NCBI GenBank assembly: GCA_025331125.1 | Contig: JAOALB010000016.1 | Location: 310,001-374,000, forward strand | Direction of reading: 5' to 3' | From: Mycogone perniciosa | Lineage: Eukaryota > Ascomycota > Sordariomycetes > Hypocreales > Hypocreaceae | DNA: 64,000 bases | In this document: positions 13,488 through 24,968 of the stretch, piece by piece | Layout of the letters: every line of letters starts with the position of its first letter | Numbering within the stretch: position 1 is the first letter of the stretch | Made by a program: the position numbers and the translations under genes | Notes under the pieces: model-generated | Database searches by the model: none | What the model saw: the letters and a program-made list of their open reading frames with translations, nothing else | What the model was told of the DNA's origin: nothing

Positions 13488-15211
13488 ATGGTCGGAGTTC
13501 CGCGCAGTAGCGGCTGTCAGCTCTGCAGGAAGAGGCGAGTGAAGTGTGACGAAGGAAAACCAGAATGCGGTAACTGTCTCAAGTACGGCGTCCAATGTCC
13601 CGGCTACGAGCGAGCTCTCAAGTTCGTCTCTGGCAAACACCAGATCCGCAGCAAGGGGTCCCGACAGGCCCGCGATGGCAGTACTGGCTCATCGGGATAC
13701 TCCCAGTCCACCGCCTTGAGCTCCATCGGCGGTTCCATCGGTAGTAGTAGCAGTACATCTCCTACCGTGTCGCTGATATTATCGCCAACACCCAATAGAG
13801 CATTACTTATCGGCACTTTGATGGAGACGGCGCAGGCGGCCTTAACCGAAAGTGAAGTCACAGCTTTCCTTAGCTTCTTTTCTTGGCTGCAGCTCGAGAA
13901 ACTGGGAACAATGGTGGTGTTGGATGGCGCTGTTTGCTCGCTCGCCCTGCATCTCATCGGTAAAGAGATGTCAGATAACAATCTAGCCATCCAGAGCCGG
14001 ATGCTCTATGGACAATCGCTGAATTCGCTTCAAGTGACGTTGAGACATCCGACCGAGTGGAAGTCTACTGAGACACTGTGCTCCGCCGTTTTGCTTTGTT
14101 TCTTCGAGGTACTACTACCGCGTTTTCCTCGCCCTGTTGGCAGAGCCTGGCTGATGACGCGAAAAAGCTGTTTGCTGGCACCACTTCGCCAGAGACATGG
14201 CTGCAGCATGCGAGAGGCATCGCGGTCTTGATGGAGCGACGGGGTCCCGCTGCTCATGCACAGGGCACTGATGCAGCCATCTTGCTTTCATTTCGAGCAC
14301 TATTGGTAGGTATACGGAGTACGACTTCTTTTGTTCCCCTGGTGACTGCTCATCATCGTTGGGCCAAGCTTCTGTTCCTGCGTGCCCCTTGCACCGGTCA
14401 GCCACGTTGGGCTGCATTGCAGGAACAATCTACCAGCGACAGAGATTCATGCTACTATATGCAATAAAACTGCGCCAAGTGTCTGGCTGACCTTCAGATC
14501 CAGATCATGAGTCAACTTTTTTATCCCACTAGAGATTCCTGTTTCTTGGCCCATCCAGAGTGGAGGACAGTAATGTGCGACCGCGGACGGTACCTAATTC
14601 ACCCACCAGAACTATCAAGGAGCACGATCCATGTCATCGATGGCTTCTTTGAGCGACTGGCGGATCTGCCGGAGGTATTATGGTGGGGATATCCTATCCG
14701 GGAAGCTCGCATGGCAGGCCGGAAGGTGGATTCCCAAAGAGTGGAACAGCTGGCCAAGTTGGCCTCCGAGAACCACAAGAGCTTCGGCAAGTGGTATGAG
14801 GAGTTCAAGTCACTTGGCTTTATGCCCCAAGAGGTTCCATCTAGGGATCCGGACTCGCTTTACGAGTGGGTGCTCGATCATCAGATTTCATGGATGGGAT
14901 CCATGCACATGGGGTATTGGGCGAGCATGCTGATCCTACAGGAACTGTTGACCCAATGTGAATGGCCCGTTGACTATGATGAGTCCCAAAGAGAGTTTGT
15001 TCAGAATATTCTCCGGTCTGTTGAGTCGGTAGGAAAAGGCGTCTTGGGGCCCTACCGCCTCGGATATTCTCTGAGGATCGCATACGAATTTGCAAACGCC
15101 GAGGCACAGCAGTGGATTGGGAATCTATTGGATAGATTTTCGAAGAGCTACGCCGCAACGGACAAGAGAACATACCCCCGTCTGAGAAGAGATCAGAAGG
15201 GCTATTCTTAA
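13488..15211 (+). CDS. Zn2Cys6 transcription factor
   Basis: A fungal zinc-cluster regulator with cluster C-x2-C-x6-C-x6-C-x2-C-x6-C near residues 10-36 (CQLCRKRRVKC, then CGNCLKYGVQC) followed by PGYERALKF, typical of a large filamentous-fungal subfamily. Start ATG 13488 has a strong context (caccgccATGG). Exons are 13488-14108, 14168-14305 and 14498-15211, giving 490 aa. Intron 1 (59 bp) uses an AAG acceptor and yields CFFE|LFAGTTSPETWLQHARGI; a 35-bp version ending at 14143 is also in frame but is too short and breaks the expected motif. Intron 2 (192 bp) contains a TACGGAGTA copy (14313) and an alternative CAG two codons later. The C-terminal half (FFERLADLPEVLWWGYPIRE, HMGYWASMLILQ) is the usual helical regulatory domain. 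The regulated pathway is unknown. Confidence 0.88.
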
Positions 15212-15459
15212 CCGGATGACCTCACGAGCGACAGGTGGTATGCCCCTTAGCTGGGCAACACTGTAATAAAGGAAGACAATGGTCATAATCAGCATTTCCA
15301 AAACTATCTGTGTAGTATATAATAGTTCTTCGTCAGTCATAAGTAAGGGATATCATTACAAGTCATGCCATACAAACCGCACCGAACCAGTCAGTACTGT
15401 GATTTACAGTAATCTTATACTCCACTTCAAAACAAAACAACGGCGGCAGAAATCCCCAT

Positions 15460-15865
15460 TTACCGCTTCTTATTACTCTTTCCCAGGAATGCACGGGCAA
15501 ATCCTCTGAGTGAAGGTCCACCAAAAAGTAGCTGATCAGAATGGCGGCCACAGGTGGTGTGGACATTAACGGTAGGCGATGACTTGACAAAGCCAAAGGA
15601 CGTCCTGCGAGTCGGCGACTTGATAGACGCTGGGTTTGTGCTGGAGCTTGAAAATGTGGTTGCTCTCTGTTTATTACATTGTTAGATATCGTGTCATAGG
15701 TAGTAGTATCCCAAAGACATTATACCAATATAAATGACTTACCTTGGACTGGAAGAGGTTTGGGGAATCAGTAAATCCTGGATCAGCCACTTCGGCGCCG
15801 GTGCTGACGTACGACGTCTCCAAGTCTAGAGGAGGAGGGGGAGCAGCTCGCGACGAACGATCCAT
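15460..15865 (-). CDS. Small conserved-looking hypothetical protein
   Basis: A 109-aa protein in two exons, 15865-15743 and 15666-15460, across a 76-bp intron (GTAAGT donor, CTAACA branch, CAG acceptor; both halves in frame). The N-terminus (MDRSSRAAPPPPLDLETSYV) is proline-rich and probably disordered. The C-terminus carries TVNVHTTCGRHSDQLLFGGP followed by a basic tail (AFLGKSNKKR). I associate the CGRHSDQLLFGG-type motif with short uncharacterised fungal proteins but cannot name a family or function. No signal peptide or membrane segment is seen. It is convergent with the zinc-cluster gene ending at 15211. The clean intron and motif support a real gene. Confidence 0.65.
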
Positions 15866-18132
15866 GATGATGCTTTCTTTCTATTGATAGCCAGCGAGGC
15901 TTTTGGTGTAGTAGATGTGATTATCTTAGTCGACGGCAGAAGGACTTGCTTCTGAGGGGGTATCTTTCAAATAAGTATGGATAGAAATGATGGTAAATTG
16001 ACTCGCGCCGTCAAGGCAGCTAGGACTCAGCACGCCTGGTGCGAGACGAAATTTCGGTTGAGACAAAGAATTAATATACGACACGACTACGGAGGGAAGA
16101 AGCAAGAGGATGGGAAGAAGAATGCCTCCCGGTGCTGTGTATTTATTTAACCTTGGAACCTAGGGATGTGTATCATGTGGGTGTGCTGACAAGTCTTGGT
16201 TAGTCGGTAGATGCAGCCCGCTGTTAGTGGCACCAGTCCGGAGTACTACCTTGACCCATCACCCAGCTGGATGGAACCGTGGAACTTGGCCTGCAGTCAG
16301 CAAGCCGTAGCTGTGTGGTGAGGTCGACAGCCAAGGTCCTGGGTAAAACATGCAGGGCGATGTTGATTGGGGCCAATCGTGCCAGTTACAGTGACTGGAT
16401 GGGCCATCATATGAGTCGGGACTTTGGGGATTTGATAGGTACGAGGAAAACAATCGGTGACGAGACATAAACGAGAAACGCGAAAATGGGTCCCCAAAGC
16501 TATTGGTTGGCGGTTGTTATGGTGGTGACTGAGCCTGTGGTGACTGGCGATCCCTTCCTTGATGACGGTAGGGTCTTTCGGTGGAACCCGACACAGGGTC
16601 GGCATTCCTCTGAATGATGTAAGAGAATTGGCTCCCATTCCTAATACATAAATCAGGACACACGCTTGGAGATCAACTAGAATAACCGACAACTATCGGC
16701 TGTCAATCATGCCAGATGGCAAGCTCGTATACGGTGAAGCGGGATTAAAATAGCATAGTCCTCGAGCGGCGGTCGATAGTCCGACGGCTGGACGCGGTAT
16801 CAAGCCCGGGAGTCACAAAGGCCTCAAGGACTAGCAATGGCGTTTGGGGGCCAGTTGGCTACCTATGCCGTTGAAAGAAAAGCGTCTTGAAGTTCTGTAG
16901 TATGTAATGCTAGTACTGAGTGCTACTTCGTAGTAATATGCCCTAAACGAGTTGAGTCACTGAGCTGTTCAGTCGGGATACTACCTTAGCACCTACCACC
17001 TACTACGAAGCTACGGAGTAAGCGTTGCACTTTGCAGCCTCAGGCCCCGCACTGGGGAATCCTGGTGCTGACTCCTTGGTGACTCAGAGCGAAGGGAATT
17101 AAGGCATCCAGGCACCGACTTTGCACGTCGGGCTGCCTGCCACTTGACCTCACAGTGGGACGAACCTATCAACCTCAGCCCTACGACAGAGCTAGAACTT
17201 GAGCCGCATGGCAGATCGGAGGACATGGGGAAAGGCCATCAGATGGAAAATCTCACTCTCCATTCTTATTCTTAAACAATACAACATTGAAATTGACGCG
17301 CAGGTTTGAGTGGCCATTGTCATCGCCATGGCTGCAAGGACGCCGTTGACGCGCTCTTGCGCCATTGAAAAACATGCCCCAATGCCCGCATCTCCATCCA
17401 AACCAATGCTCGCGGCGATCGACATTGTTGAGACGCCTTTTGAAGCTTCAATAAGACCTTATTGATCCTTTGGTTGCACATCGTCATTCTTGGCTGATTT
17501 TTGTGGCATTCAGCAGGCCGCCTGTGAATGGGACCCGACACTAGACAATAGGGGGCCCAATAGGAGGCTTCACAGCACAAAAAAGCTCGGGCCACCCCTG
17601 TCTCTCGCGCCTCTTATGCTGCACGTGAGGAGAGGAAACGCTGCAGCCTCAACGCCAGCACCCGCGACGCGCGCAAGACAAGATTGATTCCGTGATAGTT
17701 ACTACCTCTCTTTGCACCCGCCGCAAAGTCGACACCGGTGTCTCGGATCGACGCGACGCCTATGAATACGACGCTGGGGGGACATTGCATGTCTGCGCTT
17801 CACCTATCCCTTTGTCGACGTTGAGCTGTTGTGAATGGTGGATTTGCGCGCTGCCCATGCACACATTGTAATATTATCGTCGTCCATTACGCTGGACAAA
17901 GGTGAGTTTCTTTTATATACTATTGTCTCGCGCGCGCTGCATCATAATTTTCTCTCATCTAAAAGCGATGAGAATGCGATTCTTGGTTGATGGACGGGTC
18001 CGCTAATCGTCGAAGCTTTCAAACAGGCCTGAATAACATCAAGCGTCCGGCACAACCATCGGTCGACCTTTCATACTTCGCCTTACATTTCTTCCCTCTT
18101 AGACTCTTTATATAATACGTGAATTCATAACA
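15866..18132. other. Intergenic region with ABO1 leader
   Basis: About 2.3 kb without a supportable gene. It includes the upstream region of the small protein gene (start 15865), a TACGGAGTA copy at 17012-17020, and from about 17.7 kb the leader of the AAA ATPase gene with a probable 5'-UTR intron. Confidence 0.6.
17902..18026 (+). other. Probable 5'-UTR intron of the ABO1/YTA7 gene
   Basis: GGTGAGTTTC is a consensus donor at 17902, and CGCTAATC plus TTTCAAACAG gives a good branch and acceptor ending at 18026, about 106 bp before the start codon. It would remove 125 bp of leader. Inferred from splice signals alone. Confidence 0.45.
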
Positions 18133-21100
18133 ATGGTCAGCAAACGAAAGAGAAATATTGAGGATTTCGATCCCAACAAGTCCGATTCGGAGGACGAAAA
18201 CTTCGATCCAACAGAGGTCAGGCCAAGTCGGAGCTCCAAAAAGGCCCGCCCAGCAAGAGGTGGTAGACCAAGCCGCCGGGCGAATAATCGCTATCGAGGT
18301 TCTGATATCGAAGATGACGAATTGTCCGATAGCCAAGAAGAATCCTTTGGTGAGGCCGAGTCTGAAGATCCCTCCGATGAAGATGCGCCCCTCAACGCTG
18401 CAGGCCGGAAGACCCGAAAAGCAGCTGTCACTCGCCAAAACTACAGGGAGAGCAGTGAGGAGGATGAGGAGGTAGCAGGCACGCCACCGGATGATTTAGA
18501 GGTGGTGGCGGAAGCCCCCGGGGCCCCTGCTGAGTCCCCAAGGAAGCACCAGACCAGAAGAATGGTCAAACTCAAGGTTCCTAGGCCAGCCCTGGTCCAA
18601 ACCACGCGCAGGTTCACTCGAGCAAACACTGAAGATGCCGACGAATTCGTGGAATTGTCTACCTCCGGCCGACACGCTGTGGTTTCCCGAGACTCGCGAA
18701 GCAAAAGCCCAGAAGCACTTGCACGAAGTAGATCTTCCCGTGCCGCGAAAGGACTTAAGAAGATGCCGGAACCGATCGAAGAGGCTACGCAGGAGACTAG
18801 CTCCAGGCATGATGCTGACGAACCCGACGAACTTTCCCAGGATATCCAGCCAGTTGAGAAGAAGGAACAAGCAGATGATGAGATGCCGGATGCTGGGAAG
18901 GATGGCCACGATGTCAAGGCCGATGAAACCGTAGCGGCAGAGGATGACGAGGACGACGATGTGCCTATTACTCGTAGGACACGAGGCGCTCGCCCAACTG
19001 TCGAGGCTACTACCGAGGTCGCCGAAACCACCGAGGTCGCTGAATCTGATTCTGGTCCTAATCAACGACCACGCCGACTTACGCGAAAAACAGGCCTCAA
19101 GAAGTCCACTCAAGAACCTAGCAGTGATTTTGAGCCCGGGGACGATTCAGATGAGGCTGAAGGGCGGGGCGGCGATGATGATGACATGATGGATAGTCCC
19201 ACGCCTAGAGGGAGGCAAACCCGATCGGCAGGTCGTTCCGGCCAAAGCTCGCGTCGGAGAAACTCTTCTGCAGATGAAGAGCCTGACTTCGACATCGATG
19301 AGTTAAATGAAGAAGCTCGTGAGTTGAAAGAAAATTCTCGACCACGCCGTCGAGCAGCCAGGACTGCATCCCCAATCGTGTACCACGAAACCAGCCGTCG
19401 TAAGCGAAACGCTGTCAACTACTACATGCCACCTTTGACTTCCGTTAATATCGAGGAAGAAATCGAAGACCAAGCGCCAACGCCAGCACGCAACCGTCGC
19501 AAAGGAGGCGCCAGCCAAGGCTGGGACCGAAGTCTCAATACTACCTATGGCCCTTTTGGCGGCGGCAGCGGCGTTGGCGCGCTTCTTGCTGGTCCCTGGG
19601 GTGCTGGTGGTGCTGCTGCTACTGGAGGTGTTGACTCGGACAGCAGCGACGACGAAATGATGCATAGGTCGAATGCTGCAGGAAATGTGGGAATGACTCC
19701 CACGTCTGCGGCTCCCGCTGGTGGTCTCGTGCCTGGTGCACCGGGCCTGGGTATAGATGGTGTCGGCGCAACTCCTAACGTTGGAAAGATCAAGGACCGT
19801 AAAGCACTCGCCGATGCTGACCCTTTGGGAGTTGACCTGAATGTCGATTTCAGCAAGGTTGGCGGCTTGCAAGGGCACATCGATCAGCTCAAGGAGATGG
19901 TTCAACTTCCGCTGCTCTATCCCGAGCTATTCACTAGGTTCCATGTCACTCCTCCTCGTGGTGTTTTGTTTCATGGTCCACCTGGCACTGGTAAAACGCT
20001 GCTGGCGCGCGCTCTCGCCAACTCTGTCGGCACTAATGGGCAGAAGATCTCGTTCTATATGCGCAAAGGTGCCGATGCGCTGAGCAAGTGGGTTGGTGAG
20101 GCGGAAAAGCAACTTCGATTGCTTTTCGAGGAAGCACGGAGGACACAACCTAGCATCATCTTCTTCGACGAGATTGATGGGTTAGCACCGGTTCGGTCGA
20201 GCAAGCAGGAACAGATCCATGCTTCCATTGTGTCCACCCTGCTGGCATTGATGGATGGTATGGATGGTCGCGGGCAAGTTATTGTCATTGGTGCGACCAA
20301 TCGACCAGATAACATTGATCCGGCACTTCGACGACCAGGCCGTTTCGACAGAGAGTTCTATTTCCCTTTGCCTGATCTTGAGGGACGGCGATCCATCCTC
20401 AATATTCATACAAAGGACTGGGGTCTTTCCGACGAATTCAAGAAGTCTCTGGCAGACAATACCAAGGGATATGGTGGTGCTGATTTGAGAGCTCTGTGCA
20501 CTGAAGCAGCGCTCAACGCCATCCAACGAACCTACCCGCAAATCTACTCGGCAAAGGAGAAGCTGCTTGTTGACCCGACCAAGATTTCTGTCCATGCCTC
20601 AGACTTCATGATTTCCATCAAGAAGCTCATTCCGTCTTCGGAACGATCTGCCACCTCTGGCGCGCGCCCCTTGCCAAGCTCTATTGTGCCCTTGCTCCAT
20701 GAGCAGCTGGATGACGCCAAGCGGGCTCTTGACAATCTTCTGCCCCGGAAAAAGAAGACAACAGCATTAGAGGAGGCCATGTATGAGCAATTTGACGATA
20801 GGGATCATGGATTTGGTCGCGAGGCCCTGAATCAAGAATTTGAGCGTTCTCGAGTGTTCCGCCCCAGATTCCTCCTTTCTGGCACTCATGGTATGGGCCA
20901 GGGCTATATCTCCTCTGCGATATTGCACTACTTCGAAGGACTGCATGTGCAGAACTTCGACCTTCCAAGCCTCCTGGGCGATGGACGAGTAAGTCTTGTG
21001 TGGCCTCTAATTAATATGTTGTTATTGTTGCTAACTCAATCATAGCCGATGGAGCAGGTCATTGTCGGCCTATTTACAGAAGTTAGACGCCATAAGCCAA

Positions 21101-23068
21101 GTGTCATTTATATCCCCAACATTGATGCGTGGTATGCTACTTTATCAGGGACGGTTGCCTTGATTACGTTCCAGACGATGTTGAGGTCCATCCCGCCAAC
21201 AGACCCCGTGCTCCTTTTGGCTACGGCAGAGTGCGAGAAGAAGGAGCTTCCACCAGATTTGATCCGTGATTTATTTGGATTCTCCCGGAAGAATCAGATG
21301 GAAATCAAGAAGCCGCAAAAGGTATGTGTTGCCCCTGTTGGGTTGTGAATGCTGAGTTAACATTGAATAGACAAATCGTATGGAGTACTTCTCCAAGACC
21401 CTGGAGTACGTCAAGAAGAAGCCGGCCGAATTTCCGGATCTTGAGAACCGCAAGAAGAGAGTGCTGGAAGAGCTCCCACTCGCCCCGAAGCCGGAACCCA
21501 AGGCGCCGACAAAGGAAGAAATCAAGGCTCTGAAGAAGAAGGATCATCAAATGCTGAATGCCCTGAAGATCCAATTACAGCCCATTATGGATCAAATAAA
21601 TCGCAGATACAAGAAGTTCAGGCAACCGGTTATCCCACAGAATCAGATTGATTATTTGTTCGCAGAAGCGGACCCGAACTATGTGCGACCTGATATCGGA
21701 CAAGGCGAGAATCGGCCATTCGAGATTGTCAAGGACAAGCATGGAAATGATGTGTTGAGAGACACAGCAACTGGGAAGTGCTATTACAATCTTGAAACAA
21801 CCACCATCGAGGAGCGTTTGTCCAACGGTTTTTATGCTCGTCCAAAGGACTTCCTGTTCGACATCAAAGCTCTGGCGAAGGATGCCAAGAATAATGGAGA
21901 CAAGGAGCGCACACTCAAGGCGAACGAGTTGCTTAGCAATGTGGAGGTTGATGTGGCTAGCATCGAGAACAGTACCGCTCATGTCGATTGGGAAGCCCTC
22001 TACCGACGTCAGCAGCAACGGGCTAAGGAGGCTGCAGAAAAGGAACGAAAACGAAAGGCCATGCAATCCATCTTGGAGAGAGTTCAGTCCGATCTTGGTG
22101 GAGGCAATGATAGTGACTCACAAGGAGCTCTCACCCTCGGAGAAGTCGTTCCAGGAGCGCGCACCATGGCTCGCTTCCAGGTGCGAAGTCCACTATCCAA
22201 TGGATATGGTGGATCCAGACAGGATGAACATCGCCTCAGTAATGGAGCCTCCCGTCTCTTTAAGGAAGCAGACGTGCAAATGAGTGGCATCGACGATGAG
22301 ACTCAGCTGTTGTCTCAAGCATCGCCGATGGGACCACCGCCCAAGTCCCTGGAGCAATCCTCCAGGGCATTGACGGGAGCGACGCAAATTTCCCAGCGGT
22401 CTGCAGTTACAACTCTTCCTCCTGGTGTATCACCATCTGCTGTTATTAATGAAGCCTCTACAACCAAGACATCGGATCCTTCTACTTACCGATCATCCAA
22501 TTGGAGTACCCAGAACACGAACGGAAATCATGATGACAGCCGGGCTGGCGATAATGACAACGATGGCGACATGCCAGATACTTTGGTCCTTCCGAGCCAA
22601 TTGACATCCAGCGATGAACTGTGGCCACATTCACAGGCCCACGGTTTAGCACGAGGAAGCACTTCTGGTTCACACTTGACCGAAAGTCAGCCATCATCTC
22701 ACTCCGCCCATGTACAGCTGAGCTCTGGGGCATCGAGATCGGGCACCGGGGGTCATTCACATGACACAACCTCTGAAGATCCGCAGTCGACTCGAAACTC
22801 GGGCTCATCGGCATCTCAGCCACTGTCGGTCGATGGTGCGGTCGAAAATTTCCTGATCCAGGTAACAGAGGGCACCTCGGGATGCACCATCGAACAGTTG
22901 GAACAAGTCAACCGTGAGATGATGGACGAGATTTGGCGAAGCCGACACGAATGGAATCGCATGAAGGTGCTCGGAAACGTGACGAGAGTATTCAACGATA
23001 CTATAGGCGACATTGAAAACATGCAGGGCATGGATCCGCTGAGCCAGCGAGAGGATATTGACGTTTAG
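18133..23068 (+). CDS. AAA ATPase with bromodomain, Abo1/Yta7/ATAD2 type
   Basis: A chromatin factor that, in this family, binds histone H3-H4 and uses a hexameric AAA ring to load or remove histones (S. pombe Abo1, yeast Yta7, human ATAD2). Exons 18133-20988, 21046-21321 and 21371-23068 give 1609 aa; introns of 57 and 49 bp keep frame (DGR|PMEQ and PQK|TNRMEY). The first ~550 residues are acidic/basic and disordered. AAA1 has Walker A GPPGTGKT (615-622), Walker B IIFFDE (to E680) and GATNRPDNIDPALRRPGRFD. A second AAA-like domain (FRPRFLLSGTHGMGQG) lacks a proper Walker A, as usual for the family. A divergent bromodomain lies around 1110-1240 (LQPIMDQINRRYKKF, ATGKCYYNLETTTIEERLSN). The Ser/Gly-rich tail ends with a short helical region (VENFLIQVTEG). 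Identity is very secure. Confidence 0.95.
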
Positions 23069-23395
23069 GAGGACGATGGCGGTGCTTCTGCTGTTTGCTG
23101 CAGCACGAAGCTGTAATGTAGGTTGATTATGGGAGGGTTCAGGAAAAGCGTATTGTGGATATTTTTGTGTAAAGACAACGTGCATCGACAGACAGGCAGT
23201 TCAAGCGTGTGGTATACATGCCCGACATTTTGGAGTTTACGGTTGTGGTACAGGGAGGACAACATGGAAGGCTAGATGTATACTCTTATGGATATTACAC
23301 ATAAACGGACAATAACTCTCGTACAATATGGTTCGCGATTCACCTTGGTTCCTAGGTTCCCTTGAAGCACACGACCGCACATCACGATAGCACGA
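23069..23395. other. Convergent 3' ends (ABO1 and SDR genes)
   Basis: This 327-bp tail-to-tail spacer lies between the AAA ATPase stop and the SDR stop. It should hold both polyadenylation regions. No gene is seen. Confidence 0.6.
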
Positions 23396-24537
23396 TCACA
23401 ACTTGGACCTGTTGCTGCTATCGTGTCGGATGCCTTCATCTGCTTGCTCCGCGACGGTGAGATCGGGCAACTTCTGGGGCATGATGCGTCGCGGGTTGGT
23501 GCCGGGGACGACGTTGTATTTGGAAAAATCAGTGATGCCGCAGTGCTCGCGGAGGAAGTCCTCGTCGAGGAGCAGCTCGCCGTTGACTACCGAAGGAGGC
23601 GCATTGAGAATGGCGAGAATGGCGTCGGAGAAGATGGTGGGTTTGCGGAGGTCGTTGGCCTCGTCGGGGTTTTGGCTGGTGAATTGCTCTGTTGCTGCGG
23701 ATTCAATGGCCTACACCAGGAGGTTTATAAGCTCCAGTCACTTATGCCAAAAGGCAAAATCATGTGTAGATACGAAATAGAAGGTAAAGGTGACTTACAA
23801 CGGCGGGCCAGATGCTGCTGATGGCCATGTCCTTTAGCCCTTCTCGCTCAAAGTCCATGGCCAGACCCTTGGTAAGCACACTCATGCCGACCTTACCCAT
23901 TGCGTAGGCCGTCTTGCCCCGGAAGAAGCGGCTGTAAATAGGAGGGCTGACAACGACGACGCGGCCTTTGGGGCGGATATGGGGGAGAGCGGCTTGGATG
24001 ACGGCGTAGAGGCCCTCTGGATTGACGCGCTGCATGAGTTGGAAGCGCTTCAGGGGGGTGTTTGCGACGGAGGACCACCAGATGGCGCCGGAGTTGTAGA
24101 TGATGACATCTAGGCGGCCGTATGTCTGGAAGGATTGATTGCGTTAGTTTTGGGTGGGAATGGAATGGAAGGGGATAAGAGTACGGAGATGGTTTTGTCG
24201 ACGAGGCCTTGGACGCTTTGCTCGGAACGGACGTCAACTTGGATGGCGGTTGCGTCGCCGCCTGCGGAGGTGATTTCCTGCGTGACGGTGGTGATGGTTG
24301 AATCGGGGGATTTGGGGTCTGGAGGGAATGTCGTGATTTTAGACGGGTCGCTGACGGATTTGGCAGCAACAACAACTGTTGAGGAATCAGTGTGAGATGA
24401 ATGATGAAGATGTCATCATCGTGATAGTGAGACTGAAGCTGACCTGCATATCCGTTCTTGGCCAAGTCAACAGCGACTTGACGGCCAATACCACGAGAGG
24501 CACCCACGACCAAAGCGACGGGTTTCTGGATCGCCAT
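23396..24537 (-). CDS. Peroxisomal short-chain dehydrogenase, HSDL2-like
   Basis: A 308-aa NAD(P)-dependent oxidoreductase of the SDR superfamily. Exons are 24537-24444, 24375-24185, 24125-23799 and 23710-23396, with introns of 68, 59 and 88 bp, all in frame. The N-terminal nucleotide site is VVGASRGIGR; NSGA replaces the usual NAG at residues 106-109. The catalytic residues are Ser155 in VVSPPIYS and Tyr169/Lys173 in TAYAMGK. The IWPAVAIESAATE segment after the active site and overall order resemble HSDL2-type SDRs, but the SCP2 domain of human HSDL2 is absent. The protein ends RSKL, and SKL is the canonical PTS1 peroxisome signal. It is transcribed divergently from the GST-kappa-like gene, which also ends SKL, over a 431-bp shared promoter. 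The substrate is unknown; a fatty-acyl or xenobiotic carbonyl is a guess. Confidence 0.9.
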
Positions 24538-24968
24538 GATGAAATTGATGAAATTATAGATAGTATACAATACAGCTCGTATTGATTCAGACGATAGGCT
24601 TACGCCCGTCTTGATATATATATATATAAGTGAACCCTTTTAAGCCTGCTGAGTAAGTCCATAGTTACATATGCATACCTATGGGCTCATGTGCACAAGT
24701 GGAGCTGTGGGGATTAGTGAACATTCTCTATATGTCACGGAGCATTGCCTCGGCAGTCTCTTACTCCGTGATACCCGCCTCCGATGATTCTATCACGTCT
24801 CCGAGACCCGAGAAAGGGGCCCTAGCCGTCTTAACCGCGCTGCAAAAAAATATTTATAAAATATTACGCCCTTGCAGCGGCAGATCTTGGTGTTATAACC
24901 CTTCTCTAGTTGCGCCGTATTGTGTAATTGAATTGGAGCCAGAGAAAGCGGATATAGGACTCGAAGCA
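24538..24968. promoter_or_regulatory. Shared divergent promoter of the two PTS1 genes
   Basis: These 431 bp separate the start codons of the SDR (-) and the GST-kappa-like gene (+). The region contains an AT dinucleotide run (24614-24628), an inverted repeat with 8-bp arms (24735-24771) and one CCTCGG (24748-24753). CCTCGG is the known core of the FarA/FarB fatty-acid regulators of Aspergillus nidulans; whether it functions here is inference. Confidence 0.5.
24735..24771. promoter_or_regulatory. Inverted repeat enclosing a CCTCGG site
   Basis: TCACGGAG (24735-24742) and CTCCGTGA (24764-24771) are perfect reverse complements flanking 21 bp that contain CCTCGG (24748-24753). The position in the shared promoter suggests an operator-like site, unproven. 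Confidence 0.4.

Noticed and set aside
14109..14143. Alternative 35-bp intron in the zinc-cluster gene
   Set aside because: In frame, but below usual fungal intron size; the 59-bp version restores the expected FFELFAGTTSPETW segment and has a proper branch point.
23403..23821. Plus-strand open frames of 125-132 codons
   Set aside because: Antisense shadows of the last SDR exons, whose motifs and splice sites are clear.
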